Of a DNA stretch of 64,000 nt, positions 33,252 through 41,524 are shown piece after piece. The notes beneath the pieces were generated by a model, which saw nothing but the letters and a program-made list of their open reading frames with translations, ran no database searches and had not been told where the DNA came from. This stretch comes from Lentisphaeria bacterium (GTDB taxonomy: Bacteria; Verrucomicrobiota; Lentisphaeria; Victivallales; UBA1829), in NCBI GenBank assembly GCA_017456805.1, contig JAFTIQ010000013.1, positions 1 through 64,000 of the forward strand. Reading direction: 5' to 3'. The translations under genes were made by a program, and so were the position numbers. How positions within the stretch are numbered: position 1 is the stretch's first letter; every line of letters starts with the position of its first letter.

Positions 33252-34106
33252 TTATTTTGCAAGGCAGAGCAGAAGGACCGCTCCGATGCTGAGGATGACC
33301 CCGAGGATTTTCCAGCGGGTGACAGATTCTTTCAGACAGAAAATGCTCAGCAGAAATGTGACGGGGAAGCTCATCTGAGCGATGGGCAGCGCCACGGAAG
33401 CATTGCCGGCCTTGAGTGCAAGCGCCATGAAAATGGTGATCCCGGCAACAAAAAATCCGGAAAGTGCACCGTAAAAAAGCAGAGATTTTTCGATTTTGAC
33501 CTGCTTCGGTTCCCGGATGACCGCATAAAGGAAACCTCCGACGATCCAGAATACCGCAATCAATGCGGTGATGCCGAACTCATCAGCACCGGCAGCAAAG
33601 GCATATTTGTAAGAGAGCCCCATCCCGGCACGGAGGAGAGCGGCAAGAATGACCATGAAAATCCCGAGTTTGGCGCGGCGTTTATTGGATTCATCCGTCG
33701 TTTCCGGAAGTGTCATAAAGCACAAAACGGCTCCGATTGCCAGAATGATTCCGAGCCATTGAAGCAGACAAACCGTTTCTCCCAGCAGAAGCCATGCTCC
33801 AAACACAACAGGAACCAGATTCAAACGGTAAATCGTTGAACAGACTCCTGCACTTTGCATTCCCATCGCTTCGATCAGAAGAATATTTGCGGAAATGGAG
33901 AAAAAGCCGATGACGCTGCCCCAGATCAGAATCGCTTTCCAGCTTGACCAGTCAATATCAAAACATGCAACAGTGAGAATCCCCCAGAACAGTCCGATCA
34001 GCAGACAGAATATTCCGCGGGTTCGCGGTTTCCTTGCAAAAAGTTTAAAAATAAAATCATTCCCTGCACTGCAAAGCATGCACAACAATGCGTAGATAAC
34101 TGCCAT
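33252..34106 (-). CDS. EamA/DMT-family transporter
   Basis: A 284-aa membrane protein with about ten helices in two EamA halves (1-130 and 145-284). Each half ends in the conserved GxxLxxGAVL-type helix (LGIILAIGAVLCF and LGVILSIGAVLLL). The family exports or imports small metabolites such as amino acids or nucleotide-sugar precursors; substrate unknown. AAGGAG precedes the ATG, with a promoter further upstream. Single-gene unit. Confidence 0.85.
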   Translation of the reverse strand: MAVIYALLCMLCSAGNDFIFKLFARKPRTRGIFCLLIGLFWGILTVACFDIDWSSWKAILIWGSVIGFFSISANILLIEAMGMQSAGVCSTIYRLNLVPVVFGAWLLLGETVCLLQWLGIILAIGAVLCFMTLPETTDESNKRRAKLGIFMVILAALLRAGMGLSYKYAFAAGADEFGITALIAVFWIVGGFLYAVIREPKQVKIEKSLLFYGALSGFFVAGITIFMALALKAGNASVALPIAQMSFPVTFLLSIFCLKESVTRWKILGVILSIGAVLLLCLAK

Positions 34107-34141
34107 TTTTCGATTGCTCCTTATGTAAAAAATATTCGGTT

Positions 34142-34169
34142 AATATAGCACAGGCTTTTTCTTTTTCAA
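34142..34169 (-). promoter_or_regulatory. Promoter of the EamA gene at 33252
   Basis: Minus strand: TTGAAA (34169-34164), 16 nt, TATATT (34147-34142), with TGC just before the -10. Confidence 0.6.
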
Positions 34170-34209
34170 GCTTTTTGATGATACTTCTGAAAAAAGAAGA
34201 AATCCAGAG

Positions 34210-34237
34210 TTGAAATTGTTAAGGAGAACAGTATATT
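34210..34237 (+). promoter_or_regulatory. Promoter of the DUF3142 operon
   Basis: TTGAAA (34210-34215), 16 nt, TATATT (34232-34237). The predicted start near 34244 rules against an ATG at 34248 as the gene start. Confidence 0.6.
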
Positions 34238-34316
34238 ACGGAACAGAATGATAAAAAAGATGATAGATTTCTGTTTTTGGAACGTATATTCTATAAAACA
34301 AATAAGGACCTTTACT

Positions 34317-35402
34317 TTGAGATTTTTTCTGACATTGCTTTTTCTGCTTCCGCTTATTCTGAAAGGAGCGGAACCGGATTTTTATATCTGGAACCGGCAG
34401 CAGGGGGAGGATGTTCAGAAAGTCGTCCGGGAATATTACAAAAGCAGTACCGGGAAACTTTATTTTCTTGCCGGGGAACTGGATAATGACGGGCGTGTTT
34501 ACGCTTCCGGACCTCAGGCTTATATGGAGCTTGCCCGGAGCGTTCCGGTGATCCGGATCCACATCCGGAACATGAAAAAGAATGTCTCTGTCCTCGCGAA
34601 AGAACTGGTCCGGCTTTATCAGCCCTGGCGCGCCGCCGGGGAACTGCAGATCGATCTGGATGCACCCGAATCCAAAATCGCATATTACCGGGAATTGATG
34701 AAAGAACTCCGCCGTCAACTGCCGGGAGTCAAACTCTCTGCAACCGTGCTGCCTTGTCATGTGAAACACAGAAAAGAGTTCCGGACACTGGCTGAGGCTT
34801 GCGATTTTTATGTTCTTCAGGTTCATGGATTGACAAAGGAAGGGGATCACTGGTATATTTTGAAGAAAGAGATTGCGCGGACTGCTCTTGCCCATGCAAA
34901 GGCATTGAAACTTCCGTTCCGGGTGGCTCTCCCGCTGTATTGCCATCATACAGAAAGCGGAACAACGGTCAAACCGGATCTTGCCTTTGTTTCAGAGCTT
35001 GCGAAAGAGAGCCCCGGGGTGATCGGATTCCGTCTGGGCGGTTCCGGGGATGAGTGTGTTATGGATTTGAAAAATGCGCTTCAGATCTGCCGGGGGAAGG
35101 GATATGCTCCGAAGGTGGAGCTCCGCTGGGAAAAACAGAAAAACGGTGCCTGGCATTTGTTTGTGTTCAATGATGGATATTTTTCAGAAGATATAACATT
35201 CCGCTGCAGCTGGAAAAAGCCGCCTCAGCACTATTTCAGAGGCGTATTCCACCGGGCTCAATTCCGGGAAGCAATGAGTGTTTTAGCCTTGCGTCTGCCG
35301 CCATCCGGCGAACGGAAACCTTATTTTTGGCTGCGCACCGGTTCAAAAAATCCCGCAGAAGATGTAACAATTATGATATCAGATAGAAAGGCAGGAGAAT
35401 GA
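34317..35402 (+). CDS. Secreted DUF3142-type protein
   Basis: A 361-aa protein read from a TTG at 34317. This gives a clean signal peptide (MRFFLTLLFLLPLILKGA) with AAGGAC 7 nt upstream; an in-frame ATG at 34248 would start only a few bases after the predicted transcription start. The mature part looks like a TIM-barrel glycosidase-like DUF3142 domain: LQIDLDAPESKIAYYRELMK, FYVLQVHG, then FRVALPLYCHH. No catalytic residue can be assigned. It overlaps the next gene by 4 nt (ATGA), so the two are translated together. Confidence 0.7.
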   Translation: MRFFLTLLFLLPLILKGAEPDFYIWNRQQGEDVQKVVREYYKSSTGKLYFLAGELDNDGRVYASGPQAYMELARSVPVIRIHIRNMKKNVSVLAKELVRLYQPWRAAGELQIDLDAPESKIAYYRELMKELRRQLPGVKLSATVLPCHVKHRKEFRTLAEACDFYVLQVHGLTKEGDHWYILKKEIARTALAHAKALKLPFRVALPLYCHHTESGTTVKPDLAFVSELAKESPGVIGFRLGGSGDECVMDLKNALQICRGKGYAPKVELRWEKQKNGAWHLFVFNDGYFSEDITFRCSWKKPPQHYFRGVFHRAQFREAMSVLALRLPPSGERKPYFWLRTGSKNPAEDVTIMISDRKAGE

Positions 35403-37561
35403 AAAGATTTCGAAAAGGATTGTTTCTGGCAGCGATGATGACTGCCGCCGTTTGCACCGTTCAGGACACATTGGCATGTGGAAAATCATGGCAGATTTCC
35501 TATATGAAGGGGGAGCAGAAATATTTCAGATTGCTGGAACCCCGGGAAATTTTGGATTGGTTTATGAAAAACTCGCCGGAATTTTTTTCTTCCCATGTTT
35601 TCCGGGATGGAAATGACAGTGATATCTCGCAAATTCAGGATTTTGCAGCCGCAGTAAAACGGCATTTTCCGAAGATGCCGGAAGCCGAACAGAAAAAAAT
35701 GGTTACGGCGTGGACCAATTATTATAATGATTTTACTGCCGGACGGAAAAATACATTGACCACGGATCCCAATCTTCCGGAAGAACTTCAGGAATTTTAT
35801 CTTTATATCCGCGGGTTTAATGAATTGGAACAGAAAAAAGGTGCCAAGCCCGAGAGCTGGTATAAATTGCTGTCGCTTCCGCCGGAACGGCGTCATTTCC
35901 GGACGGTTTGGGTGCATTACATCCTCGGAAACTGGGATAGCGCAAATGTGCATACCCATGCAGAAAATTGCCGGAAGGCTGCAGCTGACGGTTTTTCTGA
36001 CACGTCCGGGCTTGCATGGGCATCTTATAAACAGGAAATCCGCCAGGGAACTGATCCGGTGAAGATGATCCGTGCAGTCGTGGAAGGTTATCGCGGAAAT
36101 CCTGAGTTTAATATGCTTGATTACTTCATGGATTACAGCCGGAAATATGGAACGGTCAAAGGGCTGTTCGTAAAGTTTTCAGAAAAAGATTATCAGCGTA
36201 TGATGGAAGATCCCATCGGCAGGGAGTTCGCTTTGATTTTTGACGTCGGAAGCGAACGTTTTCAGAAATATTGCAAGGATCTGAAATTCCGGAACAGTGC
36301 TATTCTTGCTTATCATTACTGGAACAAAGGGGAGATCGAACTTGCCCGGACGTATCTTGCAAAACAGGATAAAACGAACCTGATCTCCCTTTATCTGGAA
36401 GCGGAACTTGCGTTTTATGATGGAAAAGAAGATCTGGCTGTGCAGAAGTTGAATCAATGGCTGGCTCTGGAAAAACAAACCCGGGGAGATCAAATGCGCC
36501 TCCGTTTTTCACGCAATTATCCTCCGGCATATTATGAGAATGCAACCAGCGATCTCAACAGATATTTCCTTTACGGTTCTACTTTGTGGAGAAAGGAGAT
36601 TTACGGCAAGCTGGGCAGCGTGATGGTCAGCCGGAAACAGTATGTGAAGGCAGCAGAATTCTTATTCCGGGCTGGCAGATATGAATCAGATTTTCCGCAT
36701 ATCGCAGAGCTCTATCTTACTCTGGAAGAACTTTGCACCCTCACAGATAAGCTCCTGAAAGAATTTCCGAAAGAAACGCAAGACAGATTTGCTGTTGATC
36801 TTACATGGTATGAATTTTCCCGGAACGTGGCTCATCTGACAGCCCGAAGAGCCTTCCGTGAGGGAAAATATGATATTGCCCGCAAATATATGCCTGAAGA
36901 ATACAAAAGATATCTGGAAGCGTATCTGGATTATGTCGCATACGGTGAAGATATCAAAAACGGGGCGGATAACCGGGCAATCGCTCTTTACAATGCTGCA
37001 AAAATCATGAGATTCAAAGGGTTGGAACTTTGCGGAACAGAATTCTCCCCGGATAATCGCCGCTGGAGCGGTAATTATACCACGACAGAAATCAACCCCG
37101 TTTTCAAAATCGATTTTTCCAATTGCGAGTGTAAACTTGAATATGGACCGTGGACCCTCTGCGGAAAACATGCCGCTGTTGTCCGGGAACATGCTCCGGG
37201 ATTCCTTCTTCCCGGAAACAAATTATCTGTTCTTCCGCACAAACGATGGCATTACCGGATCCGTGCAGCGGAACTGGCATTGCAGGCAGGGGAACTCACT
37301 CTGGATGAAGATTTGAGAGCGTTGATTCACTTCTTCGGCGGAAGCGTTTCCCAGGATGATATTTTCTACAAACGGCTTGTGAACCTTTCCCGCAATACCA
37401 AACTCGGTAAACTGGCGGATCAGAAGAGATGGTTCCCGAAAAATATTCTTCAGCTTCAGAAGGAAATCTCAATCATCGATCCGATTCTTTCTTTGGAGGA
37501 TGTCAAGTTCCTGATGAATATCTCTTTCCCCGAACCGGCGGTGCCGGCCACAGAAAAGTAA
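35399..37561 (+). CDS. Large exported protein of unknown function, partner of the DUF3142 gene
   Basis: A 720-aa protein. A signal peptide ends near residue 27 (TLACGKS), with a Cys right after an Ala, possibly a lipoprotein site. The rest is mostly helical and looks like degenerate TPR-type repeats (ARTYLAKQDK, AEFLFRAGRY, ARRAFREGKY, AIALYNAAK). I recognise no named domain. It overlaps the DUF3142 gene by 4 nt and ends at a strong terminator, so the pair forms an operon. A DUF3142 gene beside a large helical exported protein is a combination I recall only loosely from related bacteria. Confidence 0.7.
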   Translation: MKRFRKGLFLAAMMTAAVCTVQDTLACGKSWQISYMKGEQKYFRLLEPREILDWFMKNSPEFFSSHVFRDGNDSDISQIQDFAAAVKRHFPKMPEAEQKKMVTAWTNYYNDFTAGRKNTLTTDPNLPEELQEFYLYIRGFNELEQKKGAKPESWYKLLSLPPERRHFRTVWVHYILGNWDSANVHTHAENCRKAAADGFSDTSGLAWASYKQEIRQGTDPVKMIRAVVEGYRGNPEFNMLDYFMDYSRKYGTVKGLFVKFSEKDYQRMMEDPIGREFALIFDVGSERFQKYCKDLKFRNSAILAYHYWNKGEIELARTYLAKQDKTNLISLYLEAELAFYDGKEDLAVQKLNQWLALEKQTRGDQMRLRFSRNYPPAYYENATSDLNRYFLYGSTLWRKEIYGKLGSVMVSRKQYVKAAEFLFRAGRYESDFPHIAELYLTLEELCTLTDKLLKEFPKETQDRFAVDLTWYEFSRNVAHLTARRAFREGKYDIARKYMPEEYKRYLEAYLDYVAYGEDIKNGADNRAIALYNAAKIMRFKGLELCGTEFSPDNRRWSGNYTTTEINPVFKIDFSNCECKLEYGPWTLCGKHAAVVREHAPGFLLPGNKLSVLPHKRWHYRIRAAELALQAGELTLDEDLRALIHFFGGSVSQDDIFYKRLVNLSRNTKLGKLADQKRWFPKNILQLQKEISIIDPILSLEDVKFLMNISFPEPAVPATEK

Positions 37562-37570
37562 AATAAATCC

Positions 37571-37613
37571 GAACTGCCATTGAAATCAGATTTCAGCGGC
37601 AGTTCTCTTTTTT
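37571..37613 (+). terminator. Terminator of the DUF3142 operon
   Basis: GAACTGCC (37571-37578) pairs with GGCAGTTC (37598-37605), with an inner TGAAAT/ATTTCA stem, followed by TCTTTTTT. Confidence 0.9.
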
Positions 37614-37677
37614 ATCTTGAGCCGGTTCTGAAATCACTTTTTAGTCAAAAATTGCTGGTGTTTTGAACATATCTCAT

Positions 37678-37705
37678 TTGTTTTTTCTGGAAAATGTGCT
37701 AAATT
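37678..37705 (+). promoter_or_regulatory. Promoter of the acyltransferase pair
   Basis: TTGTTT (37678-37683), 16 nt, TAAATT (37700-37705), with TGC before the -10. A CAGCC/GGCTG hairpin follows in the leader. Confidence 0.45.
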
Positions 37706-37797
37706 ATATTAGAGCTTTTGATCAGCCGGATGGCAGATGGCTGGCAATCAGAAAGATTGGGGTGTTTTTTTTGATGTTTAAATGATTGGGGGAGTTT

Positions 37798-39180
37798 GTG
37801 CTTTTTTGTTCTTATATTTTTGTGCTTTTATTTTTACCGGTTACAGTTGCGGGATATTTTTTGCTGAATAAGCTGCATCCGAAAGTTGGACAATGCTGGC
37901 TTTTGGCGGCATCGCTTTATTTTTACGGATATTTCAATGTCAGCTATCTCTTTTTGCTGCTGGGATCTCTTCTGGTCAATTATCTGATCGGTCTGATACT
38001 TGCCAAATATAAAGTGCCGTTATTTTTTGCAGCCGGGATCATCATAAATCTTCTTCTGCTTGGATACTGCAAGTATTATGACTTTTTTGTGGCGAATATC
38101 AATTCTCTATTCGGGACAGATCTGGTGTTGAAACATCTGCTTCTTCCGCTTGGGATCAGCTTTTTCACGTTCCAGCAGATCTCTTACCTTTATGATGTCT
38201 ACCATGATGTGCTGAAGGAAAAATACTCTCCGCTGACCTATTCGCTGTTTGTAACATTCTTCCCCCAGCTTGTGGCAGGGCCGATCGTTCTTGCAAATGA
38301 AATGATGCCTCAGTTTGCCAATCCGGAAAATCAGAAGCTCAATACAAAAAATATGAGCTGCGGGATTTTTATTTTTGCGCTTGGTCTGGCAAAGAAAATG
38401 CTGATTGCCGATGAGATGGCTCCTTTTGCAGATCAGCTTTTTGCCCTGACAGAACCGGGAGTCCTGGATTCTCTGCTGGGAAGTCTGGCTTACTGCTTCC
38501 AGATCTATTTTGACTTCAGCGGATATTGCGACATGGCGATCGGGATCGGGATGATGTTCAACATCATGCTCCCCGTGAACTTCTCCTCCCCCTACCGGTC
38601 CGGGGATATTCAGGAGTTCTGGCGCAGATGGCATGTAACATTGGGACGTTTCCTTTCCCAGTTTGTTTATTTCCCGCTTGGGGGAAGCCGGAAAGGGGAG
38701 TTCCGTACCTACTGCAACCTGCTGTTCACCTTTTTCGTCAGCGGACTCTGGCACGGGGCAAACTGGATGATGGTGCTTTGGGGCGTTCTGCACGGAATCG
38801 CAATGATGATTCACCGGGCATGGCGTAAAATCGTGAAAAAAGAGATGCCCCGCTGGCTTGGAATTACTGTGACGTTCCTCTTCGTCTGGCTTGTCTGGAT
38901 CTTTTTCCGTGCAGAGAATATGGAGCAGGCGATGCGTGTCTACTCCGGCTTTACAGATTTTTCTCCAGAAAAGATCGCGGGGTTTGCAGAACATTTTTCT
39001 TTCCGGGATGCAATGCTTTATCTGGTTTCTGCGGGAATTATCTTTTTCCTGCCTCCGGCAAATTCTTTCCGGGAAACGTTCAAGCCTGCTCCGTGGAATC
39101 TGATCGCTGCGATCGTTCTTCTGATTTGCAGTATTTTCTGCTTCAACAAGATCTCACCGTTTATTTATTTCAATTTCTGA
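37798..39180 (+). CDS. MBOAT-family O-acyltransferase, AlgI-like
   Basis: A 460-aa membrane enzyme. I start it at the GTG at 37798 (GGAG 3 nt upstream) because the result, MLFCSYIFVLLFLPVTV, matches the usual AlgI start; an in-frame TTG lies 12 nt earlier. About ten helices are visible. The MBOAT core is present: FQIYFDFSGYCDMAIG, FWRRWHVTLGRFLSQFVYFP, and SGLWHGANWMM with the catalytic His. It moves acyl groups (usually acetyl) across the inner membrane to surface glycans. The next gene, 10 nt on, encodes the likely periplasmic partner. Confidence 0.92.
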   Translation: MLFCSYIFVLLFLPVTVAGYFLLNKLHPKVGQCWLLAASLYFYGYFNVSYLFLLLGSLLVNYLIGLILAKYKVPLFFAAGIIINLLLLGYCKYYDFFVANINSLFGTDLVLKHLLLPLGISFFTFQQISYLYDVYHDVLKEKYSPLTYSLFVTFFPQLVAGPIVLANEMMPQFANPENQKLNTKNMSCGIFIFALGLAKKMLIADEMAPFADQLFALTEPGVLDSLLGSLAYCFQIYFDFSGYCDMAIGIGMMFNIMLPVNFSSPYRSGDIQEFWRRWHVTLGRFLSQFVYFPLGGSRKGEFRTYCNLLFTFFVSGLWHGANWMMVLWGVLHGIAMMIHRAWRKIVKKEMPRWLGITVTFLFVWLVWIFFRAENMEQAMRVYSGFTDFSPEKIAGFAEHFSFRDAMLYLVSAGIIFFLPPANSFRETFKPAPWNLIAAIVLLICSIFCFNKISPFIYFNF

Positions 39181-39190
39181 GGAGGCGGGT

Positions 39191-40318
39191 ATGAAGTTGG
39201 ATCTCAAAAAATGGAACAGGATTTCAAACCTTGTCACAGGATCGATTTCTGCGGATTCCTATTTCCGCTGGTTCTGCGGGATCATGCTTACCCTGCTTGT
39301 GCTTTATACCGCACTGGTATGGTTTGTTGACCCCCACATGTATTATCATCGAGCCATCGGCTTGAAGCAGGTGTACGACAATTCTCAGGCAATGATCCCG
39401 GGGATCATGCGCCATTGTGAGTATGATGCAGTGATGTTCGGCAGTTCCATGACTCAGAATTTCAATATTGCAGAGATCAACAGTGCTTTCGGGGTGAAAT
39501 GCATCAAAGCCACTTCTGCTGGGCTTTCCGGAGATACCTTTGAACAGTATTTCAAATTTGCCGGAAAATGCAACCCGGATGGTTTGAAACGCTGCTTCGT
39601 CGGAGTCGATATCTTTGCATTTGCCAAGATTGAGGTTTATCTCTGGGAACCTTATGATCATCTTTACGGGGATTCGCTTTTCCCGGCGGAATATTTTTAT
39701 TCCACAGATACCATGGAGGATTTGTTCGATGCAATTGCGGCAAACTGTATTGCCGGACATGATCCTGTGGCAAAACAGCAACTTGATTTCAACCTGATGT
39801 TTGCAAACCGTCCCGGGAAATTCAAGTATTCCAAAGAGATCATGGAGTGGAGCATCCGCTGTATGGATCAGGTTCCGAAGGCTCCGGATAAGAATACCCG
39901 GCAGAATTTTGAAAAACAGCTTTTGGCGCATATCCGGGAAAATCCCCAGATTCAGTTTGATTTATTCCTGCCGCCGTACAGCATTTACTTCTGGTGCTTT
40001 CAGAAAAAACTCGGACATTTGGATGATTACTGTGCGCTGAGGGACTTTCTGGCGGAAGAATCTGCAAAACTCCCGAATGTGACCCTCCATGATTTTCAGG
40101 CTGATTGGAACATCGTCTGCAATCTGGAACTGTATAAAGATATCACTCATTACTCTCCGGCGATCAATTCCAAAATGCTTGAAGGGATGAAATCCGGAAA
40201 GTATATCAGCACACCCGAACAGGTCAGATCTGCCACCCGCGGGCTCCGGGCAAAATTGGAAGAATATCATCCGGCATTTCTTGCGCTGCATGGCAATAAA
40301 CCATCCCGGAAGAAATAA
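39191..40318 (+). CDS. SGNH-like periplasmic acyl-transfer partner of the MBOAT protein
   Basis: A 375-aa protein with one N-terminal membrane helix (about 28-47), the rest outside. FGSSMTQNF looks like a GDS(L)-type block with the nucleophile Ser. Near the end, KDITHYSPAIN supplies an Asp-x2-His pair, as in AlgX/AlgJ or DltD-like acyl-transfer proteins. AGGAGG precedes the ATG 10 nt after the MBOAT stop. With AlgI-like proteins, this type adds acetyl groups to an exopolysaccharide; the glycan is unknown. Confidence 0.75.
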   Translation: MKLDLKKWNRISNLVTGSISADSYFRWFCGIMLTLLVLYTALVWFVDPHMYYHRAIGLKQVYDNSQAMIPGIMRHCEYDAVMFGSSMTQNFNIAEINSAFGVKCIKATSAGLSGDTFEQYFKFAGKCNPDGLKRCFVGVDIFAFAKIEVYLWEPYDHLYGDSLFPAEYFYSTDTMEDLFDAIAANCIAGHDPVAKQQLDFNLMFANRPGKFKYSKEIMEWSIRCMDQVPKAPDKNTRQNFEKQLLAHIRENPQIQFDLFLPPYSIYFWCFQKKLGHLDDYCALRDFLAEESAKLPNVTLHDFQADWNIVCNLELYKDITHYSPAINSKMLEGMKSGKYISTPEQVRSATRGLRAKLEEYHPAFLALHGNKPSRKK

Positions 40319-40351
40319 AAAAACTGCCGCTTCCTTTTCAGAAACGGCAGT
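40316..40351 (-). terminator. Terminator of the oxidoreductase gene at 40375
   Basis: ACTGCCG (40323-40329) pairs with CGGCAGT (40345-40351); on the minus strand a T-run follows. It lies between two convergent genes and may serve both. Confidence 0.8.
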
Positions 40352-40374
40352 CTGTTTGACCGGTTCAGATCATC

Positions 40375-41451
40375 TTAAAGCTTGATGATCTCTCCGCCGG
40401 CATCTTCGGATTTTTCTGCTGCGAAGCAAAGTCTCATGGTTTCGAGAGCATCTTCGGGCGGAACTTCCGGCGGAAGTCCTTTTGCGACGAGTTCGATCAC
40501 GCGCAGGTTCTGTCCGTGGGTATTGTGGAAGTAAATCTGATCTTCTTCCTTGTCGAATTCGATAACTTCCTTGATGTGTACCTGGATATTTTCTTCGCCA
40601 TCTTCATATTCATAACGGCGGATCCGGCGGCGGAAGACGTCTGTTTCCACTCCGCCCTTGGTGCCGCAGATATGATACTGAAGGAAATGACCATCTTCGC
40701 TCTGCTTTTTGAGGGTTTCAACCAGGGGGTCGAACTTGTGCGTTTCAGCGAAGTACATGATAAAGTTCAGAGTTGCGACTCCGCCTTTGCTGTACTTGGT
40801 CATGATCTGATGGTTGTCTCTGTGGTTGAAATATTCCACAACTTTGGGAGCCGAGAGAGAGTAGACTGTTTCAGGGACTTCGCGGTTGCTGAAGAACCAG
40901 CGCTGGAGATCCAGATAGTGAGAAAGTTTTTCGCCGATCAGGAAGCTGCCGTAATTTTTGCTTCTCCAGGAATTCTTTTTATGGAATTCGCAGCAGTAGT
41001 AACGGCACTGGACGTTTACGACATCCCCGAGCTTGCCTTCATCGATCCATTCTTTGACCTTCTGATACATTTTGGAGTAATGAAGTTCAAAACCGATCTG
41101 AAGCCAGCCGTTGGTTTCATTTTTGACTTTGATCAGGTATTCTGCTTCTTCCAGAGTATCCCCCATGGGCTTTTCGCAGAGAACAGCCTTGCCTGCACGG
41201 AGAGATGCTTCCGCCAGAGGGACATGCGCATTATTGCTTGCTGCAATACTGACCATTTTAATGGACGGATCAGCCAGAATTTCTTCCAGAGTCGCAGGAA
41301 TAATCCCGAGCTCTTTTGCCCGGAGTTCGCGTCTTTCCGGATCCGGTTCATAACCGTAAATTTTATCAACGTAAGGAGATTCTTTTGCTGCACCGACGTG
41401 GGTTCCCCCCATTCCGCCAAGTCCCAGCACGGCAATGTTGATTTTTTCCAT
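40375..41451 (-). CDS. Gfo/Idh/MocA-family oxidoreductase
   Basis: A 358-aa NAD(P)-dependent sugar or cyclitol dehydrogenase. The Rossmann glycine motif is VLGLGGMGGTH, and the family catalytic Lys is in CEKPMGDT. The C-terminal alpha/beta domain carries the substrate site (GEKLSHYLDL). Such enzymes are very numerous in Lentisphaerota and Planctomycetota and act on uncommon sugars. It has a near-perfect promoter and its own terminator, so it is a single-gene unit. GAAAGGA precedes the ATG. Confidence 0.88.
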   Translation of the reverse strand: MEKINIAVLGLGGMGGTHVGAAKESPYVDKIYGYEPDPERRELRAKELGIIPATLEEILADPSIKMVSIAASNNAHVPLAEASLRAGKAVLCEKPMGDTLEEAEYLIKVKNETNGWLQIGFELHYSKMYQKVKEWIDEGKLGDVVNVQCRYYCCEFHKKNSWRSKNYGSFLIGEKLSHYLDLQRWFFSNREVPETVYSLSAPKVVEYFNHRDNHQIMTKYSKGGVATLNFIMYFAETHKFDPLVETLKKQSEDGHFLQYHICGTKGGVETDVFRRRIRRYEYEDGEENIQVHIKEVIEFDKEEDQIYFHNTHGQNLRVIELVAKGLPPEVPPEDALETMRLCFAAEKSEDAGGEIIKL

Positions 41452-41484
41452 TTTGATTATCCTTTCAATGAGGTTTTCTCGTTT

Positions 41485-41513
41485 AATATAACCATGGTAT
41501 TGCTTTATGTCAA
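41485..41513 (-). promoter_or_regulatory. Strong promoter of the oxidoreductase gene
   Basis: Minus strand: TTGACA (41513-41508), 17 nt, TATATT (41490-41485). Leader about 27 nt. Confidence 0.75.
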
Positions 41514-41524
41514 GTCATTTTTCC

